DNA of 64,000 nt from Streptosporangium sp. NBC_01756 (GCF_035917975.1 NZ_CP109130.1:2728001-2792000), one strand, 5' to 3'. Positions 51,877 to 61,695 are shown, counted from the first letter of the stretch. Notes: generated by a model not told the origin, from the letters alone. Numbers and translations: made by a program.

Positions 51877-52802
51877 CGATCACAGAGCCGCACGGACTGC
51901 AGCCGATACTCAACGCCATGGGGGTAAGCGTCCCCCGCATCGACACGGACGGCATGCAGCGTGGCGGCGCCGAGCACGCCGGCCGGCAGGCCGGCACCGA
52001 CCAGGCCGCCACCCACACCCTGGCCACGATCGACCGCACCATCGGCTCGGCCGGGCAGAGCGGACCGGCCTACACCGGCGACGCCGCCGACGCCCTGGGC
52101 CGTCATTCCGCCCACACCCGAGAGCTCCTGGCCCAGACCAGTGCCGCCACCCAGCACATCCCCGCGGTGCTCAACGGCGCGGCCAAAGTGGTGACCAGCG
52201 CCCAGACCGCGGTCATCGCCATAGCCGTCTCCACCGCCGTGTCCGCCTATGTGAAATCCCTGTCCGGCGGCCCTCTCGGCCCCGCGCAGGCGACCGCCGA
52301 AATCCTTCGAGGCCGCCAGAGAGCGGGACTGGTCCTGAACGAGGCCAGTCACGGCGCCAACACCACCATCGCCGGCATCTTCCGGCGACTGGTGACCAAG
52401 CCGCTCCAGAACGTCCTGGAACGGCTGCGGTTCCCCTCGGGTGGGGGCCCGCTCCCGGCCACCGGCCCCACCATCTCCCGCACCGGTCCCGTCAGGTTCG
52501 GCGGAAACATCCAGCCGAACCGCGGCCACACCCTAATGAAGTCAGGCAAACCCAAGGGTGGAGACGGCGCATCGAACACCCCTTCCAAAGGATTGCTGGG
52601 TGGTCGGCTCCCGGTAGGAAAAAACGGGAGCGCAAAAATAACGTCGAAAGTAGAGAAGCATGTCGACGACAACAACGCGGCAGCGATGGAAGAGGCGGCC
52701 AAACGCGATCTGATAGATAAGATGCCATATAAAACTCCCAGGATGGAAGCCGAATCAGGCAGGCTCAAGAGAAGCGTCTGGAGTCGACGGAACCCGAATT
52801 GA
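51873..52802 (+). CDS. WXG-like polymorphic-toxin-type protein candidate
   Basis: The 309-residue product has an N-terminal helical region (HTLATIDRTIGSAGQSGPAYTGDAADALGRHSAHTRELLAQTSAATQHIPAVLNGAAKVVTSAQTAVIAIAVSTAVSAYV) of WXG100-like length with a hydrophobic segment, a linker, and a basic C-terminus (KRDLIDKMPYKTPRMEAESGRLKRSVWSRR). The last 200 bases are less G+C-rich than the surroundings, which is common for exchanged toxin tips. The tip is not a domain I recognise, and no obvious immunity gene follows. It is coupled to the upstream small gene. Confidence 0.45.
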   Translation: MTITEPHGLQPILNAMGVSVPRIDTDGMQRGGAEHAGRQAGTDQAATHTLATIDRTIGSAGQSGPAYTGDAADALGRHSAHTRELLAQTSAATQHIPAVLNGAAKVVTSAQTAVIAIAVSTAVSAYVKSLSGGPLGPAQATAEILRGRQRAGLVLNEASHGANTTIAGIFRRLVTKPLQNVLERLRFPSGGGPLPATGPTISRTGPVRFGGNIQPNRGHTLMKSGKPKGGDGASNTPSKGLLGGRLPVGKNGSAKITSKVEKHVDDNNAAAMEEAAKRDLIDKMPYKTPRMEAESGRLKRSVWSRRNPN

Positions 52803-52804
52803 AA

Positions 52805-53020
52805 TCACCCTGCTGCCGGGCATCGATGCTCCAGAATTTCGCCGGCCGATTTCCCCAGGCCGTCGTCGAGCATCTTTCGCAGCCATGAGCACGGTGCCGC
52901 CCACCCGAAGCTGATCTTCTTGGGGTGACGTTGCAGCACCTGCGGCATGAGGAGGGCCCGACCGGCGCCGAGTGTGGCCAGTGACAACCCCTGACGGGCC
53001 GAAGCCGGGAATTCCCCCAC
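52805..53020 (-). CDS. Short open frame of unknown function
   Basis: A 71-codon frame (ATG at 53020) with sensible composition (LSLATLGAGRALLMPQVL, then KKISFGWAAPCSWLRKML) lies just past the toxin candidate on the opposite strand. It might be an immunity or remnant gene, but no family is recognisable and no strong ribosome binding site is present. Confidence 0.25.
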   Translation of the reverse strand: MGEFPASARQGLSLATLGAGRALLMPQVLQRHPKKISFGWAAPCSWLRKMLDDGLGKSAGEILEHRCPAAG

Positions 53021-53029
53021 CGGGACGAT

Positions 53030-53063
53030 GGGCGGGGGTGCCCGTATACGGGTACCCCCGCCC
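53030..53063. terminator. Strong bidirectional terminator
   Basis: A fifteen-base-pair stem (one G-T pair) starting GGGCGGGGGTGCCCG with a TATA loop lies 24 bases beyond the stop of the small beta-sandwich-like gene at 53087. Confidence 0.85.
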
Positions 53064-53086
53064 GCCTCACCGGCGGGCCGCGCGGC

Positions 53087-53536
53087 TCAGTCGATCCTGG
53101 TCATGGCGGAGTCGTAGCCTCCGCCGCCCGGATAGACCCAGGCGCCGGAGACGGTGTCGCCGTCGGCGCTGAAGGCGCCCCGGTAGTACGCCGGAGAGCC
53201 CTTCTCGCCACCCCAGATGGTCAGGGTGTCGCCGTCGAGTTCGTAGACGTAGTCGAAGGTGTTGCCCTGGCTGTCGTAGAAGCGGGACTTGATGTCCTCG
53301 CCGGCCTTGTCCGCGCCGAAGGGCTTCTCCCGGCCTATCACTTCGAAGCCGGCGATGCGCTGGCCGTACTGCTCCAAATCGATGTCCTGGATCAGGAAGA
53401 AGCCTCCCTCCAGCCGGCGGAAGGTGACCGTGCCCTCCGCGCCGCCGCTCACGCGCCAGGAGCCGATCAACCGTTCCAGCGCCTTGACCTGCTCGTCCGG
53501 CTGCGCGACCTGCATATCCTCGGTGGCTTCCGCCAT
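53087..53536 (-). CDS. DUF1579-like lipocalin-type protein
   Basis: The 149-residue product has the DUF1579-like pattern: LERLIGSWRVSGGAEGTVTFRRLEGGFFLIQDID, FEVIGREKPFGADKAGEDIKSRFYDSQGNTFDYVYELDGDTLTIWGGEKGSPAYYRG. These small beta-barrels appear as stand-alone proteins without known reaction. The ATG at 53536 is used. It ends next to a strong terminator. Confidence 0.6.
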   Translation of the reverse strand: MAEATEDMQVAQPDEQVKALERLIGSWRVSGGAEGTVTFRRLEGGFFLIQDIDLEQYGQRIAGFEVIGREKPFGADKAGEDIKSRFYDSQGNTFDYVYELDGDTLTIWGGEKGSPAYYRGAFSADGDTVSGAWVYPGGGGYDSAMTRID

Positions 53537-53730
53537 GGTGTTCCCTTTCTCGCGTTCCATTAATGCTGCATTGCTGCCGATATGACAGCCGGGGTCGGGA
53601 AAAGGAATCGGCCGGCGAAAGTGACCCGTGCCACACACCGATCTCCGGAACGCGGACGTCAGGTGCGTTCCGATCGGTGCCGCCGTGGCCCCGGGTGCGG
53701 CGGATGCGCCGGGGCCACGGCGGCGGCGGG

Positions 53731-54669
53731 TCAGCAGCGGACGAGCAGGCCCGTGATGGCGGAGCAGGTGGCGGAGGCGGCATCGTTGGCAGGCTGGGGA
53801 TCGGCCGGGGTGCTGTCGAGGCGGGCGGCCGTGACGGTGAGGTGGTTGCTGATGGTGAGCAGTTGGGTGTGCAGGCCCAGCGTCCTGGTCACCGAGCCGC
53901 CCGCGGGGAGGGCGCCGAGGTCACAGGTGGCGGTGCGGGCCGAGGTGTTGACGGTGCAGCCCGGGGCGCTCGGCTGGGCGAAGCCCCTCGGGTAGGTGAA
54001 GCGCAGGCGTGCCGCGGTTGCGGCGGCGGGGCCCTGGTTCTTGACGGTGGCGGTGAAGGTGGCGTAGAGGACTCCCAGGTTCTTGGGCGAGGCGTTCAGC
54101 GAGACGGCGAGGTCGGCCGCGGGCGGGATGGCGTTGATCGTCAGATCGCCGAGGTCAGTGGGGACGGGCCCGTCGTCGAAGTTCTCGGTCAGGGTGGCGT
54201 GCAGGGGGACGGACCCGGACGCGGTGTTCTTGAAGGGGAGGTAGACGACGGTGCGGTTCGTGTCGCCCGGGTCGAAGGAACTCCAGCCGACGGTGACGGT
54301 GCGGGTCGCGCTGTCACCGGTGGCGGTCTGCGTGTGGCCCTCCGGGTCGGGCGACCACCAGGAGAGGCTGCCCACGTCGAGGCTGCTGTCGGCCTCCGGC
54401 GCGAAGGTGATCGTCAGCGAAGCCGCTCCGATCGTACGGCCCGAGGTGTTGGTGTAGTTGAGGTCCAGCAGGGCCTCGTCGCCGGGGGCGACGGTCTTGG
54501 GCGCGGTGAGCGTGATGTGTCCGGGCTGCCCGATGGTGATCGTGGTGTCGTCGGCGGCGGCGGGCTGCGGGCCCGCCAGGCCGACGGCGGCCAGGAGCGC
54601 CAGCAGGACGCCCGACACCATGGATATCCGGCGGGTACGGCCTGGCGCGGTGCTTGTCGTCGAGGACAC
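53731..54669 (-). CDS. Secreted DUF11-type beta-sandwich protein
   Basis: The 312-residue product has a signal peptide (LLALLAAVGLAGPQPAAA) and two immunoglobulin-like DUF11 regions (VAPGDEALLDLNYTNTSGRTIG; ADLAVSLNASPKNLGVLYATFTATVKNQGPAAATAARLRFTYPRGF). Four cysteines lie in the last 85 residues. Such proteins are surface or extracellular structural proteins. The GTG at 54669 has AAGGAG five bases upstream and is better than ATGs further up. Confidence 0.75.
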   Translation of the reverse strand: MSSTTSTAPGRTRRISMVSGVLLALLAAVGLAGPQPAAADDTTITIGQPGHITLTAPKTVAPGDEALLDLNYTNTSGRTIGAASLTITFAPEADSSLDVGSLSWWSPDPEGHTQTATGDSATRTVTVGWSSFDPGDTNRTVVYLPFKNTASGSVPLHATLTENFDDGPVPTDLGDLTINAIPPAADLAVSLNASPKNLGVLYATFTATVKNQGPAAATAARLRFTYPRGFAQPSAPGCTVNTSARTATCDLGALPAGGSVTRTLGLHTQLLTISNHLTVTAARLDSTPADPQPANDAASATCSAITGLLVRC

Positions 54670-55075
54670 GTCTTCTCCTTGGTTCGGCGGAAACAGCCCG
54701 GTGGCCGCCGTGCGCGGAGCTCGCCGGTCCCGGTCCGGCACAGGACCGGAGCGGATGGGCGAAATCGCTCCGTACATGACGACATGCAGAGTGTGACGAA
54801 TCTTCGTGAAAGAGGAGGCGGTTCTGGCATTTCAGATGAGATGGGCATGATTTTTCTTCAGCCGGAGCGAGCCGCCTGCCCGCCGTTCAGCCACCACCGA
54901 CTCGCTGCTCGACCGCCGCCGGCTCGTCGCACGGTCACCGCCGCCCCCGGCCCACCGCACAGCCGTCTCCACCGGCGCAGTGGAACCCCCACCGATTACC
55001 CCGTTCGGGATGACCGATCGTCACGGCGCGACTACAATGCGCGAGCATAGGTCAACAATCGGTAAAGAGGTGCTC
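54670..55075. other. Divergent region between two secreted-protein genes
   Basis: This 406-base gap separates the leftward DUF11 gene from the rightward gene at 55076. I see no gene or strong hairpin in it; both promoters should lie here. Confidence 0.4.
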
Positions 55076-55750
55076 GTGGGGCGACGGCAGATCATGATGG
55101 CGCTCGCAGGGGCGGGGGTGGCCGTCGCCGCCGGGGCGGCGTTCCTGCTGTCCGCCGGGCAGGGGTCGCAGGCGGCGGGGGTCGCCCCGAGGGCACCAGC
55201 CCCCGGGGATCCGCTGACCGGTGCGGAGGTCGCGCGGGCGACCACCATCGCGTCGGCCACTCTGCGGGCGCACATGACCACCGGACAGGTCGATCTGCTC
55301 TACGTCGAGCGTGACGACGACAAGGGCGCCGAGCAGCGGCGGCGGGCCGACGCCTACCTGTACGACTACGCCGGCGACAAGCTGATCGTGCGGACCGTGG
55401 ACCTCGCCCAGGGCAAGGTCGTGGAGGAGACCGCGACGCGGGGGGTGCAGCCGCCGCCCTCCCCTGCGGAGGAGGTCAGGGCCGCCGAGCTGCTGCTGGC
55501 CGACCCGTCGTACGGCAGGGGCGTGCGCGAGTCCTACACCAGGGCCTCCGGCGGCGGGCGGTTGCGGTCCGCCGCCGACCTGGGACTGCGAGGGCTGATC
55601 TTCGTCCCCGGTCAGGAGGGCGGGGGTGCGGCGTGCCGGACCCACCGGTGCGTGCGGCTGTTCGTCCGCCTCCCCGGCGCCACCTGGCTGGACACCAGCC
55701 GGATCGCCGTCGACCTGTCCGCCAAGAAGATCTACACCCTGGAGTGGTGA
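55076..55750 (+). CDS. Exported protein of unknown function
   Basis: The 224-residue product has an N-terminal export segment (RRQIMMALAGAGVAVAAGAAFLLSAG), possibly Tat-type (GRRQIMM), and a soluble domain with VARATTIASATLRAHMTTGQVDLLYVERDDDKGAEQRRRADAYLYDYAGDKLIVRTVDL. It resembles small proteins (often called Tat-pathway-signal or hypothetical) found next to CuAO-like genes. The GTG at 55076 has AAAGAGG upstream, and it is immediately followed by the CuAO-like gene. Confidence 0.6.
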   Translation: MGRRQIMMALAGAGVAVAAGAAFLLSAGQGSQAAGVAPRAPAPGDPLTGAEVARATTIASATLRAHMTTGQVDLLYVERDDDKGAEQRRRADAYLYDYAGDKLIVRTVDLAQGKVVEETATRGVQPPPSPAEEVRAAELLLADPSYGRGVRESYTRASGGGRLRSAADLGLRGLIFVPGQEGGGAACRTHRCVRLFVRLPGATWLDTSRIAVDLSAKKIYTLEW

Positions 55751-55752
55751 CC

Positions 55753-57045
55753 GTGTTCCCGCGCCTAGCTCTCTCCCTGCTCTCCCTTTCTCTTTTCCCG
55801 CTCGTCGGCGCCCCCGCCACCGCGCACGCCACTCCTGCCGCGCGTCCCTCGGCCACAGCCTCAGGACAGGCCCTCGCTCCGGCGCCCGCTGCGCGTCCTC
55901 TGCCCGTCCCGCCCGTACCCGCCGCGCCGACGCCGGCCGGACCGACGCCGGCCGGACCGACGCCGGCCGGACGGGCGCCGCAGGCTCCGTGCAGCGCGCC
56001 GTACCGGGTCGACAAGACCCTGCCGAACGGCGCACGCTGGCAGCTCTGCTGGGAGATGCGCACCGTCGAGGGGCTGACGCTCACCAAGGTCGTCTACACG
56101 CCCAGGGGCAACCGCCCGGTCAGCGTGCTACGCAGCACCGCCCTGGCCCAGATCCACGTGCCCTATGACAGCGGCAATCCCCGATACCACGACATCGGTG
56201 CCCTCGGCCAGGCCGCCGTTCCGTTGCAGGCCGCCGACTGCCCCGGGGGCGAGCGCCGCGGGCAGTACGTCTGCGTGACGACCCGGGCGCGCGGCCACGC
56301 CTATCTCAAGTCCGGCTTCGACGGGCCGAACAGCTCGGCGCAGGGCCGTGACCTGGTGGTGTTCGCCGCCTTCCAGGTGGGCTGGTACACCTACCTGGCC
56401 GAGTGGGCCTTCTCCGACGACGGGGCGATCACCCCTCGCGCGGGCGCGACCGGCTCGCTGGCGGGGACCATCACCACGCCCGAGCACGGCTGGCCGATCG
56501 GCGTGGGCAGCACGGCCTTCGAGGAGAGCCACAGCCACAACATCTTCTGGCGCCTCGACTTCGACATCCAGGGCGAGGCGGGCGACGTCGTCGAGCAGTA
56601 CGACTTCACCGGGTCCGGTACGGCCAAACGGAGTTTGAAGCGGACGGCCTTCACCACCGAGACCAAGGCCGTCAACAGCCGGATGCGGTGGTGGCGGGTG
56701 CTGGACAGAGGGGTGCGCAACGCCGACGGGCACCCTGTCTCCTGGGAGATCAACAACTCCGACAGCGCGGAGTATCGCGGCCCGGCCGGCGAGGCCTTCA
56801 CCCGAGCCGACGTCTACGTCACCCAGTATCGCTCGTGTGAGCACCTGGCCACCGTCAACCCGGCACCCGGCTGCGCCACGTCCGTCGACCGCTACGTCAA
56901 CGGCGAGCGGCTCACCGATCCCGTGCTCTGGGTCAACGTCGGCTTCCACCACGTCGCCCGCGACGAGGACGCCGACCCCATGCCGACCCACTGGCAGGGC
57001 TTCCGGATCACCCCCCGCGACGTCACGGCGAAGAACCCGTACTGA
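55753..57045 (+). CDS. Secreted copper-amine-oxidase-like catalytic domain
   Basis: The 430-residue product has a signal peptide, a Pro/Ala-rich linker with TPAGP repeats, and then a copper-amine-oxidase catalytic beta-sandwich without the usual N-terminal domains. The copper histidines are visible: His260 and His262 (SHSHN) and His399/His400 (FHHVARDEDADPMPTHWQGFRITP). Tyr212, in WYTY, occupies the place of the topaquinone precursor tyrosine (normally NYDY/E), but the flanking residues are changed. Whether it forms TPQ and oxidises amines is uncertain. The GTG at 55753 has GGAG eight bases upstream. Confidence 0.75.
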   Translation: MFPRLALSLLSLSLFPLVGAPATAHATPAARPSATASGQALAPAPAARPLPVPPVPAAPTPAGPTPAGPTPAGRAPQAPCSAPYRVDKTLPNGARWQLCWEMRTVEGLTLTKVVYTPRGNRPVSVLRSTALAQIHVPYDSGNPRYHDIGALGQAAVPLQAADCPGGERRGQYVCVTTRARGHAYLKSGFDGPNSSAQGRDLVVFAAFQVGWYTYLAEWAFSDDGAITPRAGATGSLAGTITTPEHGWPIGVGSTAFEESHSHNIFWRLDFDIQGEAGDVVEQYDFTGSGTAKRSLKRTAFTTETKAVNSRMRWWRVLDRGVRNADGHPVSWEINNSDSAEYRGPAGEAFTRADVYVTQYRSCEHLATVNPAPGCATSVDRYVNGERLTDPVLWVNVGFHHVARDEDADPMPTHWQGFRITPRDVTAKNPY

Positions 57046-57046
57046 T

Positions 57047-57229
57047 CCACGGGCAGGGCTTCCGGATCACCCCGTGACGTCACGGCGAAGCACCCGCGCC
57101 GACCAACCGGCAGGGCTTCCGCATCCCCGTGACGTCACGGCGAAGAACCAGCGCCGGCCCACGGGCAGGGCTTCCGCGACGTCACGGGATCACTCCCGTG
57201 ACGTCACAGCGGAGGACCCGCGTCGACCC
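57047..57229. repeat. Degenerate tandem copies of the CuAO-like gene 3' end
   Basis: Three imperfect copies of 56990-57045 follow the stop at 57047-57102, 57103-57158 and 57159-57229. Each starts with a GGCAGGGCTTCCG block, keeps the palindrome GTGACGTCAC (57074-57083, 57129-57138, 57198-57207) and ends near GCGAAG. The third copy folds into a hairpin (57178-57188 with 57195-57205, six-base loop) that can terminate the converging DUF4328-like gene and this one. Confidence 0.85.
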
Positions 57230-57884
57230 ACGCGCGACGGCCCTCCTGATACCCGGTGATCCGCAGCACCACCAGGATCGCGAGGACCGCCGCGAGCAGT
57301 GTGGGGGCGAGGACGCAGAGCTCGAACCCGAGTGTGCCGCGAGAGAGGGCCCGCCCTCTCATCGCCATGAGCGCCCCGGAGAGCGGCGGCAGCACCCAGA
57401 TCCCCAGCAGCCAGGACACCCACCAGGCCCAGACCAGCCAGGAGTGCGTCTCCCCGCCGATGTGCTCGCCGCGCACGCCGCCGGGCCTGGACGACACCCA
57501 GACGTCGTCCACGATCTGCTTGGGGATCCACCAGTTGACGACCGGGAGGAACCAGCCCAGCACGATGAGGGCCCGGAACCAGCGGTGCCGGGCCCGGCTC
57601 AGCGTCTCGGCGTTCGCCCGTGCCCGGAAGAGCCAGGCAAGGAAGGCGGTCCCGCCGACGAGGTAGGCGAAGGGCCGCAGGAGGAGCAGCACGACCACCG
57701 GCAGATCATCCCAGCCGGTCAGGAAGCCGTCCTCGGACACCCTGAGCAGCAGCACTTCGAGGCCGGGTCCACCGAGCGTCCAGACGGTGTCGGCGAGGGC
57801 GGCGACCCCCAGGGTCACCACCGCCGCGGTGGCGAACCCGCGCACGGGCAGCAGCGTACGGGGTGGTGGGGGGAAGGAATGCAT
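57204..57884 (-). CDS. DUF4328-domain membrane protein
   Basis: The 226-residue product has four to six hydrophobic segments (VRGFATAAVVTLGVAALA, VVVLLLLRPFAYLVGGTAFLAWLF, WFRALIVLGWFLPVVNWWIPKQIVDDVW, WLVWAWWVSWLLGIWVLPPLSG, LLAAVLAILVVLRI), with the WFLPVVNWWIPKQI motif typical of DUF4328. Function unknown. Its last codons lie in the terminator hairpin at the end of the CuAO-like repeats. The start is the ATG at 57884. Confidence 0.85.
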   Translation of the reverse strand: MHSFPPPPRTLLPVRGFATAAVVTLGVAALADTVWTLGGPGLEVLLLRVSEDGFLTGWDDLPVVVLLLLRPFAYLVGGTAFLAWLFRARANAETLSRARHRWFRALIVLGWFLPVVNWWIPKQIVDDVWVSSRPGGVRGEHIGGETHSWLVWAWWVSWLLGIWVLPPLSGALMAMRGRALSRGTLGFELCVLAPTLLAAVLAILVVLRITGYQEGRRAWVDAGPPL

Positions 57885-58070
57885 CGCCGTCCTCTATGTG
57901 ATCAATGGATCGGCGACAGTATTTCCGTAAGCGGCAAGCGCTGACAATCACGATTTCGCCGCTCGCTTCTCTGCACTTTTCACGACACGCATGGTGATAG
58001 TGGACAGGGGCATGGGATGGAGCGCCCGGATAGGGCAGGGTTAGGGGATACCGATCAACGGGAGTAATCC

Positions 58071-60374
58071 ATGAACGCGCACTTGGACCTGGAGCGCCTC
58101 GCGGGTGGGGCACACCACGACCCGCACTCGATCCTGGGAGCACATTCCGGGCGGGGCGGCGTGACAGTCAGGGCGCTCCGGCCCCTGGCCAAGAAGGTCC
58201 AGGTCCTCGCGGACGGCCGGGAATACGACATGAAACATGTCGCCCACGGGGTGTTCGCGGTGACGATCCCCGACCTGGACAAGATCCCCGACTACCGCCT
58301 GCGGGTGACCTACCCCGGGGCGGAGCCGTACGAGACGGGGGATCCCTACCGGCACTGGCCCACGCTGGGTGAGGTGGATCTGCACCTGATCGGCGAGGGG
58401 CGCCACGAACGGCTGTGGGAGGTGCTCGGCGCGCGGGTGATGCGGCACGAGGACGTGGACGGCACGGCCTTCGCCGTGTGGGCGCCCAACGCGCGCGGCG
58501 TCCGGGTGATCGGCGACTTCAACCACTGGGACGGCACCGCGTACCCCATGCGCTCGCTCGGCAGCTCCGGCGTCTGGGAGCTCTTCATCCCCGCCCTGGG
58601 CGCGGGCGACCGTTACAAGTTCCAGGTTCTCGGCGCGGACGGGGTCTGGCGGGCGAAGGCCGATCCCATGGCCCGGCGGACCGAGGTCCCGCCGGCGACC
58701 GCATCGGTGATCGAGCACTCCTCCTACGACTGGCAGGACGACGTGTGGCTGCGGGAGCGCGCGGACCACAACGCGCTGGGCCGGCCGATGAGCACCTACG
58801 AGGTGCATCTGGGCTCGTGGCGGCCGGGCCTGTCCTACCTGGAGCTGGCGGACCAGCTGGTCGACTACGTGGTGGACATGGGGTTCACGCACGTGGAGCT
58901 CATGCCGGTGGCCGAGCACCCGTTCGGCGGCTCCTGGGGCTACCAGGTGACGTCCTACTACGCGCCGACGGCCCGGTTCGGCAGCCCGGACGAGTTCCGT
59001 CACCTGGTGGACCGGCTGCACGGGGCGGGCATCGGCGTGGTGGTCGACTGGGTGCCCGCGCACTTCCCGATGGACGACTGGGCGCTGGCCAGGTTCGACG
59101 GGACGCCGCTGTACGAACACGCCGACCCGGCGCGGGGCGAGCATCCCGAATGGGGCACCTACATCTTCGACTTCGGCCGCCGGGAGGTGCGCAACTTCCT
59201 GGTCGCCAACGCGACGTACTGGCTGCGTGAGTTCCACATCGACGGGCTGCGGGTGGACGCGGTCGCCTCGATGCTCTACCTGGACTACTCACGGCGTGAG
59301 GGCGAGTGGACGCCCAACGAGTACGGCGGGCGGGAGAACCTCGACGCGGTGGCGTTCCTGAAGGAGATGAACGCGGTCGCCTACCGGGACCAGCCGGGGA
59401 TCGTCACGATCGCCGAGGAGTCGACCGCCTGGCCGGGGGTCTCCCGGCCGGTGCACCTGGGCGGGCTGGGCTTCGGTTTCAAGTGGAACATGGGCTGGAT
59501 GCACGACACCCTGGCCTACCTCAAGCACGAGCCGGTCTTCCGGCAGTACCACCACCACCAGATGACGTTCTCCCTGATGTACGCCTACTCGGAGAACTTC
59601 GTGCTGCCGCTGTCGCACGACGAGGTGGTGCACGGCAAGGGGTCGCTGCTCGGCAAGATGCCGGGCGACGAGTGGCAGCGGTTCGCGAACCTGCGCGCGC
59701 TGTTCGCCTTCATGTGGGCCCACCCCGGCAAGCAGCTGCTGTTCATGGGCGGGGAGTTCGGCCAGGGTTCGGAGTGGTCGGAGGAGCGCGGGCTCGACTG
59801 GTGGGTGCTCGACTTCGACGGGCACAAGGGGGTCCAGCGGCTGGTCCGCGACCTCAACCGGGTCTACCGCGAGACCCCGGCCCTGTGGAGTCTCGACGCC
59901 TCCCCCGACGGTTTCCGCTGGATCGACGCCGACGACGCGGCGGGCAACGTGTTCTCCTTCATCCGGCGGGCCCCGGACGGCTCGGCCGTGGCCTGCGTGG
60001 TCAACTTCTCCGGCTCGCCGCACGAGGACTACCACCTCGGCCTGCCCTTCGGCGGCTCGTGGGATGAGGCGATCAACACCGACGCCTACGACTACGCGGG
60101 CAGCGGCGTGGGCAACCTCGGCCTCGTGGCGGCGGTGGAGGAGCCCCACCACGGCCTGCCGTACTCCGCTCGCCTGCGTGTCCCGCCGCTGGGCGCCGTC
60201 TGGCTCAGGCATGCCGGCGACAACGTCGTGGAGATGCCCGTCACGGATGTCGCGGCCGTCGAGGCGGAGGCGGAGCAGATCCTGGAGGACGCCGCCGGCG
60301 GCGAGACCGTGGACGGAGCTCCGGTGGAAGCCCTCCCCGCTTCCGCCTCCTCTTCGCTCAGCGAGAGCGAGTGA
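58071..60374 (+). CDS. glgB: 1,4-alpha-glucan branching enzyme
   Basis: The 767-residue GH13 protein has an N-terminal CBM48-type domain ([36 protein letters not shown]) and the catalytic barrel. Catalytic Asp396 ([13 protein letters not shown]), Glu449 ([11 protein letters not shown]) and Asp517 (LSHDEVVHG) are present. It makes alpha-1,6 branches in the glucan built by GlgE. The ATG at 58071 has GGGAG seven bases upstream. It is normally next to glgE-treS-mak; here it is 26.6 kb away. Its end overlaps the converging MFS gene by 17 bases. Confidence 0.95.
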   Translation: MNAHLDLERLAGGAHHDPHSILGAHSGRGGVTVRALRPLAKKVQVLADGREYDMKHVAHGVFAVTIPDLDKIPDYRLRVTYPGAEPYETGDPYRHWPTLGEVDLHLIGEGRHERLWEVLGARVMRHEDVDGTAFAVWAPNARGVRVIGDFNHWDGTAYPMRSLGSSGVWELFIPALGAGDRYKFQVLGADGVWRAKADPMARRTEVPPATASVIEHSSYDWQDDVWLRERADHNALGRPMSTYEVHLGSWRPGLSYLELADQLVDYVVDMGFTHVELMPVAEHPFGGSWGYQVTSYYAPTARFGSPDEFRHLVDRLHGAGIGVVVDWVPAHFPMDDWALARFDGTPLYEHADPARGEHPEWGTYIFDFGRREVRNFLVANATYWLREFHIDGLRVDAVASMLYLDYSRREGEWTPNEYGGRENLDAVAFLKEMNAVAYRDQPGIVTIAEESTAWPGVSRPVHLGGLGFGFKWNMGWMHDTLAYLKHEPVFRQYHHHQMTFSLMYAYSENFVLPLSHDEVVHGKGSLLGKMPGDEWQRFANLRALFAFMWAHPGKQLLFMGGEFGQGSEWSEERGLDWWVLDFDGHKGVQRLVRDLNRVYRETPALWSLDASPDGFRWIDADDAAGNVFSFIRRAPDGSAVACVVNFSGSPHEDYHLGLPFGGSWDEAINTDAYDYAGSGVGNLGLVAAVEEPHHGLPYSARLRVPPLGAVWLRHAGDNVVEMPVTDVAAVEAEAEQILEDAAGGETVDGAPVEALPASASSSLSESE

Positions 60375-61695
60375 CAACGGCCACGACGGCGGCAGCCAGT
60401 GGAAAGAGGGCGACGACCGCCAGTGTGCGGGGCAGGTCCATCGACTCCGACAACGCCGCGGCGATGGCGGAGCCCACCCCGCCACCGACGAAGAACGTCA
60501 GGTTGAGCAGCCCCATCCCCGCACCGCGCAGCGGAACGGGCAGCTGTGCCGACAGGTCACCGGTGATCACGACCTGGGTGACGGCGAACGCGGCGAGACA
60601 GAGGCAGGCTGCGAGCACAGCCGGCCAGGGACCGCCTCTGCCCGTCGCCGTGACGATCAGGACGGTCGTCGCGGCCAGCGCGGTGGCGGCCAGCAGCAGG
60701 CGGCCGTCGCGCGCCTTGAGCAGACCGGCGCGACGAGACAGCACCGCGCCGATCACGGCACCCGGGAGCAGTGCGACGCCGATGCTGAGGACGCTCCAGC
60801 CGTACGACCTGGCCAGGATCTGCGGAATCACATACATGGTGGCGAAGAGGCCACCGAAGACGCCGACGCCGATCACGGCCGCGATCCGGTAGGCCGTTTC
60901 GCGGATGACCTGGCGCGGGACGAAGCCGTCCGGCCGCCGGGCCGCCCACCAGACCAGCACGCCGGTCGCGAGCACGAACACCGCCGCGAGCACGAGGACG
61001 ACGGGGCTGCCGAGCCTGAGCGTCCGGGATTGGATGAGCACGAGCAGCGTGCTCGCGGTCACGGTCAGCGCGGTGGCTCCGATGGCGTCGATCGGGCGAT
61101 GTGATCCAGGCCGTACGGCCAGCCGGAGGCAGAACGGGATCGCCAGGATCGACAACACCGGCAGCACGAGGGTGATGCGCCAGCTCAGCCAGGTCGTCAC
61201 CGTGCCGCCGAGCAGCGTGGCGGCGGACGCGAAGATCGCCATGACCACGCCGTACCCGGCGAGCACCCGGGGACGTTCATCGGGGTCCACACCTGCGAGC
61301 AGGGCGGCACCGGCCGCTGTCGTGCCCCCGGACCCGGCCGCCAGCAGCAGCCGTCCGGCGACCAGGACGCCGAGGGTGGGCGCCAGGACGCACACGAGCA
61401 AGCCGACGGCGAGCATCAGGGACGCGATCAGCAGCGCGGCGCGCACCCCCCGGGAGTCGGCCAGCCGTCCGAGGACAGCGGTGCCGACGCCGAGTGCCAG
61501 CGCGTGTGCGGTGAGGATCCAGGCGACCTCCGCGGGGCCGGCGTGCAGTGCGACGGCGACCTTGGGCAACGCCACGGCGGCTGCGGTGACACCGAAGACC
61601 GACGGGCCGAACAATCCGCCGAGCCGCACCGCCGTCGACAGCGGGCTGATCGGCTTGCGGGAGGCCGCGGGCGCGGCGACGGGTGCCGCGGTCAT
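60358..61695 (-). CDS. MFS transporter (drug exporter type)
   Basis: The 445-residue protein has about fourteen hydrophobic segments and the first-loop motif [18 protein letters not shown] with the preceding [16 protein letters not shown], typical of DHA2-type exporters. It probably exports a hydrophobic compound with proton antiport. Its start (ATG at 61695) overlaps the stop of the upstream cupin gene by four bases. Confidence 0.9.
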   Translation of the reverse strand: MTAAPVAAPAASRKPISPLSTAVRLGGLFGPSVFGVTAAAVALPKVAVALHAGPAEVAWILTAHALALGVGTAVLGRLADSRGVRAALLIASLMLAVGLLVCVLAPTLGVLVAGRLLLAAGSGGTTAAGAALLAGVDPDERPRVLAGYGVVMAIFASAATLLGGTVTTWLSWRITLVLPVLSILAIPFCLRLAVRPGSHRPIDAIGATALTVTASTLLVLIQSRTLRLGSPVVLVLAAVFVLATGVLVWWAARRPDGFVPRQVIRETAYRIAAVIGVGVFGGLFATMYVIPQILARSYGWSVLSIGVALLPGAVIGAVLSRRAGLLKARDGRLLLAATALAATTVLIVTATGRGGPWPAVLAACLCLAAFAVTQVVITGDLSAQLPVPLRGAGMGLLNLTFFVGGGVGSAIAAALSESMDLPRTLAVVALFPLAAAVVAVVTRSR

